Below are positions 58,690 through 64,000 of a DNA stretch of 64,000 bases, in pieces. Position 1 is the first letter of the stretch; the number at the start of each line of letters is the position of its first letter. A program made the position numbers and the translations under genes. Below the pieces are notes generated by a model. The model searched no databases, was not told the DNA's origin, and saw nothing but the letters and a program-made list of their open reading frames with translations. Origin of the DNA: Kappaphycus alvarezii (lineage: Eukaryota > Rhodophyta > Florideophyceae > Gigartinales > Solieriaceae); contig NADL03000005.1 of the NCBI GenBank assembly GCA_002205965.3, positions 62,001 through 126,000 of the forward strand, in the 5' to 3' direction.

Positions 58690-59700
58690 ACAGTATGATC
58701 TACGCAGTGGATTTGGCGCTGTTTCTCCACGGTTACCGTACGGGTTTATACCGTACCATATCCTGTAGTCTTGCCCATTTTCCAACCTCCTGGTCTCTGG
58801 GACGTCCCGAGAGGCACGCCTCCGACCCCCGTCATACCGCGCAAGAAATAAACGCACACCTCACTCCACACCGACATTTTACTCCGTCTGCAACAGCAAA
58901 CACCCGCATCCTCCACTCATCACGGTGCCGCATTTGGCAGCGCTGCCTCACAGCCGCATCCGCTCCATTCTACAACCTACCATTATCCAGCAATGACCAC
59001 TACATCGAGGCCGAAGTCTGGCACACTATGGTTGGCATTCGCCTCGGTAACCCTATGTTCGACGCTCTCGTCTCTGCCCGATGTGCGCGACAAGCTCCGC
59101 CCAGCACCACCCACACTTGATACACCCGTTCACCACGCCTCCGTTTTTAAGAGCGCGGTAGGGGCCGTGAGGCGGCACACAGCCGGTTACGCAACACTCT
59201 ACTCCGCCACCTTACAACCCTGCTATTGGCCTGTTCGTCTCAACAGAGCGAGGCCCGGCGGTCGACCTCCACAAGAGCCCGGCTGAACAACGGAAACTCG
59301 ACCTCGTCATCGATGACTCCTCTTCGCTCCCTCCTCGCAACGAATTGATGTTACCATCATCAGCCCCCACTCACGTCCCTACCGAGACCTCGCCGATGGC
59401 GGGACATACGCGCTCGAACGCGCACCCTGAGGAAGCATGTCTACTACGGCCCGCCGTGCCGGTCTGAAGGCATCGAGCTGGGCCCCCTCGCAATTGTTTT
59501 TATGGCCAGATCGACATCTCCGGCCTCCAGCTCCTCCAGGATATCGCTAATTGCACCACTACGAGGCGGAGATATCTGTCGTAACGGGACTTAATCGCGC
59601 TCCGAACAAAGCTATCGGCTTTCTGCAACGTTATAATGCCGTTATGATCAACCAACGCGAATTCAGCGCTGTTGAGCCCGCTAGGTCCAGTAGGGCCGTA
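58690..59700 (+). pseudogene. LINE retrotransposon C-terminal fragment (copy 3)
   Basis: Plus-strand pieces in family order. IWQRCLTAASAPFYNLPLSS and HYIEAEVWHTMVGIRLGNPM come first (about 58930-59055). A Cys/His stretch with VRRHTAGYATLYSAT (about 59165-59212) stands for the zinc-binding region, then IDVTIISPHSRPYRDLADGG (about 59344-59403). TYALERARTLRKHVYYGPPC and GIELGPLA follow, then YGQIDISGLQLLQDIANCTT (about 59500-59560). The end is FLQRYNAVMINQRE. The DVTIISP and RRH motifs and the closing QRYNAV helix are typical LINE C-termini. No reverse transcriptase core is present, so it is 5'-truncated. Frameshifts and stops are numerous. It lies 450 bp downstream of the cytidylyltransferase gene. 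Confidence 0.55.
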
Positions 59701-59779
59701 AGGTCTCCTCAAACTGCAGTTGAATACAGTAAAGGGTCACCTTTTCCCCCAGTAGAGACACGGGAGTCTATACAGTAGG

Positions 59780-60358
59780 CCATGCAAACTCCGCACCAGG
59801 TGCCCTTAAAGTGTACCACCGATCTTGCAAGTACTGGAATACCGATGTACTGTACATACCGAATGTACTGTACTATACTGTACAGTTCACTTTGTTCCGC
59901 TCGCTTTCGACTCTTTCGCCGCGCCCTGTAAGTCAACCTATTGTGTGATTGAAACCTATGCGAAATTGATATCGCGACGACTGTTCTGTACAGTACACCA
60001 GCGGCGGCCCTTGACAACCTGCGGCAACGTATCTCGTCGACCAGATGGTCTACCTTTGCAACATCGATCCTAGCGCGTACGCTGTTGTGGACGATTTGGA
60101 ATGCGGGGGGCACTTGGCTGAAGTACTGTACTCGCTGGCAAAACATGGAAACCTCAAGCAAGGATAAAGAGAGGAGAATAGCGAAAAGTGACTTAGTCGG
60201 AGAGTTGGAAGGGTCGGAGGTGCGGGGGTCGAGATATCTGTGGCACATAAGTGCTGTATCGTACCTCGCCCGCACTGCATGCCACCTGAAGCCCTCACGT
60301 GGCACACTTGTCTGCTCCTCGAAACTTCGCTGGTGCTGCACTGCAGCTCGTTTAATTT
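59780..60358. other. Intergenic with pentamer words; no gene supported
   Basis: A minus frame of 210 codons (60341-59709) spans this part, but it crosses the GTAC repeat and shows no family signal. Confidence 0.45.
59847..59885. repeat. GTAC pentamer cluster
   Basis: GTACTGTACATACC and GTACTGTACTATACTGTACA words over 39 bp. Confidence 0.8.
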
Positions 60359-60360
60359 GA

Positions 60361-60382
60361 TACTGTACAGTGCGGTATATAA
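60361..60382 (+). promoter_or_regulatory. GTAC word plus TATATAA box
   Basis: TACTGTACAG at 60361-60370, then TATATAA at 60376-60382. It may drive a transcript toward the retrotransposon or belong to an LTR. Confidence 0.3.
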
Positions 60383-60649
60383 CCCCCTAGCGAGGGGGAG
60401 AGTAGAGAGGGAGAAGGTACAACAACATCAACGCTTTTCCAAATTCCAGCACCTCCCACATCCTTTCTTTGAAAACCCATCACCCCTTACTCCGCGTCAC
60501 GCTCCCTTCCCGCAACTCGTGCGCGACCCTACACTCGCGCCCTCAACATAATACCAAGCTGGGCAGCGACGAGGTTCAACTATCTTAGCTTTTACTGTCA
60601 GCTAGGCTTGTACGCCTTTTGTAATACATGAAGTAAATATGATTACACA

Positions 60650-60850
60650 TACTTTACAGTACACTCCCTGCCTCTTTACACTGTAGGATGTGGACTGCGC
60701 GAGCTCGCTTCTTGATCTGGGGAGATACTTTACTGTATCTCCGCAGTTGATGTAGGGTTAGGTACTGTATACCCACCACCCGGCGCAGTGCAGAATAGTA
60801 TACATATACTGTACTGTGTCGAGGGTTCCGTATATGTATACTGTACTTTG
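60650..60850. repeat. GTAC/TATAC pentamer-rich patch with inverted repeat
   Basis: Several TTTACAGTACA, TTTACTGTATC, GGTACTGTATACC and ATACTGTACT words. Contains a perfect 13-bp inverted repeat: AGTATACATATAC at 60797-60809 and its complement at 60830-60842. It lies just 5' of the gag-like region. Confidence 0.75.
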
Positions 60851-60888
60851 TTTAATGTACGTGGGAAAAGGAGGATAGCAGGTTACGC

Positions 60889-61560
60889 TTGGGCTACGTA
60901 GGACAGGAAAAAATAAAAGACATTTCCAAGCATTTCATGGTACCACATCCAAGGTTGGACGACGCCATGACAGACTTCAGCGCCACTCACCTCTCCTTTG
61001 ATGTATCCCCCTCTTCCGAAATTCCCGTTTTCTTTTCGCGTTCGGGAACGTTGTTATGTGCGGAAAGACGGACAGAGAAGGCCCTCCAAATTATGTGCCA
61101 TATGGATGGGGCCGCTTCCGACTTCTAATACGAGTCGTTTGCACAGAATGGATTCCTGACTGAATAAGGAGAGAAATACGATATCGCCAAGGAGAAGCTC
61201 CTCGCCGAGTTCTCGAAGAAGCCGAAGCAGAAGGAGGAAGTACACGAAGCTGTTGTCAAAACACTGGACGCTTGAGACATGGGAGGGTCCCCGGTGGGAA
61301 TGAATGCCCTCTACAAGAGGGTAGGCTTCAACGAGACGATTTCTTTCGGTTTACTTCGAAAGGCAGTGGTAGGACACTCTTTTTTGGCTCAGTTTGTCGT
61401 GTATCGAACGCCATCAGAGTAAAAAACTTAACAGGGCATTTCAAGACTTTCAGTCAGGAAACAAGGCGTTTTTCGCCGACAAGGAAGCGGCTCGAGCGCC
61501 TTTGGTCGCTCCGAGGAGGATTCTGCATAGGCCTGACGTGCATGCTGTCAAGCCGCATCA
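60889..61560 (+). pseudogene. Gag-like region of the gypsy element
   Basis: A broken plus-strand frame. A start-proximal part includes LDDAMTDFSATHLSFDVSPS and ERRTEKALQIMCHMDGAASD. After a stop it reads KYDIAKEKLLAEFSKKPKQK and, in a further frame, GFNETISFGLLRKAVVGHSF. The pattern (a Trp/Ala-rich helix, then AKEKLLAEF...) resembles the capsid helices of Ty3/gypsy Gag upstream of a zinc knuckle. Several of the in-frame stops would be reverted by a single T-to-C change. Confidence 0.5.
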
Positions 61561-61740
61561 GCTGGAGGACAATGTTGAACAGCTAGCTGGGCAGTTTGCG
61601 GAGTTGTCTCTCTTCGTGAAGATGCAGCTTGAGAAGGGAGGACCTGCCGCTATGGTCGATGACGACTCTAGTTGCATTTCTGTAGGCAAAGGGGCCACTG
61701 TGCCACTCAGTGCCTGCAGAACCCTCAAAGACAAAGTCGG

Positions 61741-61782
61741 TGCTCTTTCTGTGGTAAGAATGGTCACTCAGAGTAATCATGT
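61741..61782 (+). other. CCHC zinc knuckle of Gag
   Basis: Reads Cys-x2-Cys-x4-His-x4-Cys (CSFCGKNGHSE, stop, SC). The stop is TAA at 61774-61776, between the His and the last Cys. The nucleocapsid RNA-binding motif is clear despite the stop. Confidence 0.75.
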
Positions 61783-62455
61783 TAGTCCAACAGCAAGATG
61801 GAGTTTATCGTGTAGTAATTGCCGGAGCAAGTTCGGAGTCGAAAGAATAACTTAAACTAAGGGAAAAGGATGACGACGAGCCTGTTTTCATCATCCAGGA
61901 TTCCCGCAAGGGCGATGTGGTTGCCGCGAAAAAAAGGAACGTTGACGGCAAAGCCCTTCCGAAGTAACGCAGGGATAATGTCATGGACATTACCGCGCTG
62001 ATGAATAAGGCCTCTCGTTCGCCCGCCGATGGTCTTGTCGGAGCCAACGAAGAAGAAAACTGAAGCAAAGAAGACCGAGAAGGCATCGGAGCCCTCTAGG
62101 ACCACGTTGGTAAGTATAATGCGGTCGTGGAACTGGCTACGGCCTCGTCAGAAATGAACTTCGGCCGCTTTTGCGTAGAGACGCGGATGAAGCAAGGAAG
62201 CAGTTGAATCTTCTGTTTTCAAGACTTTCACGGTGACTCAGGCATCCATGAAAGTCACCCGAAGTCTTCCGTCGTTTGAAGGTCGTGGCCGAAGGCTTAT
62301 GGAGCGGAGACGCACGCCCTGCTCGACACGGGTGCAGTTCTAACCTGATGTCCTGGGAAATTTGCGAGAGACTGGCACTCGCTCCGATGGCTACGAATCG
62401 CCAGGTCACTGTCGCCGATAGAATGGTTTCTGAAGTTATTGGGTGTGTACAGAAG

Positions 62456-62460
62456 GTTCC
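62456..62460 (+). repeat. Target-site duplication, left (GTTCC)
   Basis: GTTCC directly before the solo LTR; identical to 62978-62982. Confidence 0.9.
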
Positions 62461-62977
62461 TGTGGGGTGTTAAGCGCACACGAGCAGATCTGGGTAGAAC
62501 TGTGGTTGAAACTTTGGTTGAGGTTGGCTGGGTTAAGCCGGCCGCTCTACACCAGGGTTTATATAGAGCTGAAAATAGCTACAAACTAAAGGAAATGCAG
62601 TCTAACAGTAGCGAATTCAAAATTGTTCCCGTAAAACAGCCCTGAGGGTATCGTAAGTAGCGCTTTCAGAATTGTAGTCGGCACGAGTGACATACTCTGA
62701 CAAGATGTAAGAAGTACATTGGTCCAGACGGCATGGGATAGGAAGGTGACTTTTGATTGGTAAAGCAATGATACAATATCCCAGCGTGCAACTCGCCTGT
62801 AACTATTCCAAGTGTACCAATGGGGTCAAAAGCTGTGTTCAAAACTGTAAGGAAAGTGTAATGACAGCAAAATGGCTATTAGCACTGGTTGTAAGGTTAC
62901 TAGTGTTTTTAATCTACAGTACAGTAGATGCAGTGAATTCGTGTAAAGCTATAAGGTCTGTGAGGAGAAATACAACA
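62461..62977. mobile_element. Solo LTR inserted in the gypsy protease gene
   Basis: 517 bp starting TGTGGGGTGTTAAG and ending AAATACAACA (TG...CA ends), flanked by the exact 5-bp duplication GTTCC. Removing it plus one GTTCC makes the protease frame continuous. It has a TTTATATAG box at 62558-62566 and a CTACAGTACAGTAG word near 62915. No internal retroelement genes are present, so it is the product of LTR-LTR recombination or a single-LTR insertion. Its parent family is not represented elsewhere in the window as far as I can see. Confidence 0.85.
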
Positions 62978-62982
62978 GTTCC
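62978..62982 (+). repeat. Target-site duplication, right (GTTCC)
   Basis: GTTCC directly after the solo LTR. Confidence 0.9.
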
Positions 62983-63170
62983 AGTCTCTTTTGGAACCCT
63001 AGTGGTGCCTCTGGGCTCCTTGGTGGTACGTAACGCGCCATTCGACACTATTATTGGCAGTCCTGCATTAGAATCTATACAAGAAAATATAGATTACGGG
63101 CTGCAGCAGGTCACGCTGGCGGTTGGGAGGAAGAAGGTTCTTTTACCGCTACTAGGAGAGCCCCCAGTGA

Positions 63171-63554
63171 TTGACGGGATGCGGACTGATGGCGAGGATT
63201 TCACATCCCCTGCATAGTCTGATTGAGATCAGTTTCCTGCTTCGTCCTCATTGGAGTCAGGCGGCAGCGATGGTGGGTCGGACACCGATCTTAAACAAGG
63301 AACCGTATGAGCTCAATCTAGAGGGCCTGATGTTGGAGGAGGGGTCTACCGAGGAAGACGAGAAATCGGATCACGCCGCGTTTCTTGTCTGGAATATGAA
63401 GCATCTCGAGGAGGAGAACCATAAGAAGTTGGTGAATTCGCTCAAGGAGACGGAGGTGATAACGTGGGACATACATGACCTGGAGCTGGCTCGGGTGCCG
63501 GTGGTACACTCTTTCGAGTTGCAGGATGAGACTCCGATACATTCGAAAGCCTGA
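63171..63554 (+). pseudogene. Linker between protease and reverse transcriptase
   Basis: A charged frame ends in NSLKETEVITWDIHDLELAR and VVHSFELQDETPIHSKA. The closing ELxDxTPI segment is the usual lead-in to gypsy reverse transcriptase. It stops at two consecutive TGA codons (63552-63557) and the RT continues in the same frame from ATG 63558. At that place relatives have basic residues (RR, from CGA codons), so two C-to-T changes would explain both stops. Confidence 0.65.
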
Positions 63555-63557
63555 TGA

Positions 63558-64000
63558 ATGCCGCCGAGGCATAACCAAGTAGTAAGGAAAGAAGTGAGTG
63601 AATTATTGGAAGCTGGAATTTTCACGCCGTCGAGGTCCGCTTGGTCCTTTCGGGTAGTGATTGACACTAAAAAAGACGACAGACCCCGTTTTTGCGTCTA
63701 TTACCGTCAGTTGAGCCGGTTGATGAAGCCAGACCGCTGGCCGCTACCGAAAATAGAAGAAATATTCGACGAACTCTCTGGCGCGGAGTTCTTCACAACG
63801 TTGCACCTTTTCACAGGATACTGGCAGGTTGGAATGTCTGAAACGTGCAAGGAAAAGACGAAGTTTTTCTCTCGATATGGAACGTACAAGTTCGAGGTGA
63901 TGCTGTTTGGACTCATGAATGCTCCAGCGACGTTTCAAAGGATGATGGACGAGGTTCTTCGCTGGACACCGTTTGCCATGATTTACGAGAACAATGATCT
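63558..64000 (+). CDS. Gypsy reverse transcriptase, partial
   Basis: Open to the window end (147 codons). Conserved RT blocks appear in order: NQVVRKEVSELLEAGIFTPS, SAWSFRVVIDTKKDDRPRFC, YRQLSRLMKPDRWPLPKIEE, FDELSGAEFFTTLHLFTGYW with QVGM, KTKFFSRYGTYKFEVMLFGL and MNAPATFQRMMDEVL. The catalytic Asp in the TTLHLF block (family: SxLDLxSGY) appears changed to His, and the YxDD block, just reached at the end, reads IYENND rather than Y(I/L)DD. Both suggest a dead enzyme. RT copies the element's RNA into DNA in cytoplasmic particles. The second half, RNase H and integrase lie outside the window. Confidence 0.85.
   Translation, partial: MPPRHNQVVRKEVSELLEAGIFTPSRSAWSFRVVIDTKKDDRPRFCVYYRQLSRLMKPDRWPLPKIEEIFDELSGAEFFTTLHLFTGYWQVGMSETCKEKTKFFSRYGTYKFEVMLFGLMNAPATFQRMMDEVLRWTPFAMIYENND

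Larger units (their letters stand above)
62276..63217 (+). pseudogene. Gypsy aspartic protease region, interrupted
   Basis: Retropepsin-type protease that would process the polyprotein. The active-site DTGA lies at 62325-62336 in HALLDTGAVL, followed one frame over by NLMSWEICERLALAPMATNR and SEVIGCVQKV. The continuation (VPVSFGTLVVPLGSLVVRNA and DTIIGSPALE) resumes at 62978 after the 517-bp LTR. The frame before and after the insertion is the same because insertion plus duplication is 522 bp. Typical retropepsins have the [IL][IL]G motif about 90 residues after DTGA, which fits once the insertion is discounted. A one-base shift separates DTGA from MSWE. Confidence 0.75.
60889..64000 (+). mobile_element. 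Ty3/gypsy LTR retrotransposon, 5' part, running off the window
   Basis: Order on plus: gag-like region (about 60889-61560), CCHC zinc knuckle (61741-61782), aspartic protease with DTGA (62325-62336), a protease tail with DTIIGSP (63044-63064), then reverse transcriptase (63558 to the end). Gag-protease-RT order with RT as the next domain is that of Ty3/gypsy; integrase would lie beyond 64000. Several stops break gag and pol, and the protease is interrupted by an inserted solo LTR. The 5' LTR was not identified. The sequence is a relic, not an active element, as read. Confidence 0.85.

Noticed and set aside
59709-60341. 210-codon minus-strand frame
   Set aside because: Crosses GTAC repeat clusters, has no recognisable motif, and overlaps the end of a LINE relic on the other strand.
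1-64000. CRISPR array, defence island or bacterial operon
   Set aside because: No regularly spaced identical repeats with unique spacers, and the gene structure is eukaryotic with introns and retroelements.
1-64000. tRNA or rRNA genes
   Set aside because: No T-loop/acceptor pattern or rRNA core sequence could be found by eye; GTTCGAA-like words (for example near 6840 and 39590) lack a paired acceptor stem.

Overview
This window looks like nuclear DNA from a eukaryote, most likely a fungus. It has spliceosomal introns with GTATGT/GTAAGT donors and CTAAC branch points. Long pyrimidine-rich leaders run into predicted start codons. It also carries a roughly 1,800-residue sacsin-like/DUF3684-type protein that I associate with fungi. 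No tRNA, rRNA or CRISPR array was found. The transposon families resemble ones I know from chytrids and oomycetes, so an early-diverging fungus is possible, but the sequence alone does not settle the lineage.

Layout. 1-14 kb is AT-rich and nearly gene-free, holding a LINE tail, a decayed two-gene Harbinger element (1249-4131), a hairpin and a DDE transposase relic. 14.3-15.7 kb holds a 5'-truncated LINE. 20-30 kb is a gene-rich, CT-leader block: a C2/WW protein (+), an unidentified small gene (+) and the DUF3684-type gene (-). 30.4-44 kb is again transposon and minisatellite territory. It includes one Harbinger element with both terminal inverted repeats and a TAA target duplication (33252-36535) and three further DDE transposase relics. 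45-51 kb holds an unidentified minus-strand gene and two families of inverted dispersed repeats. 51-58.3 kb is a housekeeping block: PRA1-family protein (+), farnesyltransferase beta (-), type III L-asparaginase (-) and ethanolamine-phosphate cytidylyltransferase (+). 58.7-64 kb holds a third LINE tail and the 5' half of a Ty3/gypsy element. The gypsy protease gene is interrupted by a 517-bp solo LTR with a perfect 5-bp target duplication.

Cross-cutting signals. Nearly every recognisable coding sequence, housekeeping genes included, carries single-base frameshifts, several in homopolymers. This suggests either an unpolished long-read assembly or widespread gene decay. Clusters of a TACTG/CAGTA pentamer with GTAC palindromes are absent from the first ~18 kb. 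In the rest of the window they often sit 150-270 bp upstream of predicted starts or next to TATATAA boxes. Premature stops in transposons are often explained by C-to-T changes.

Functionally, the resident genes point to membrane and lipid biology (phosphatidylethanolamine synthesis, protein prenylation, a prenylated-Rab acceptor, a C2 membrane-binding protein). I see no operon-like or defence-like cluster.
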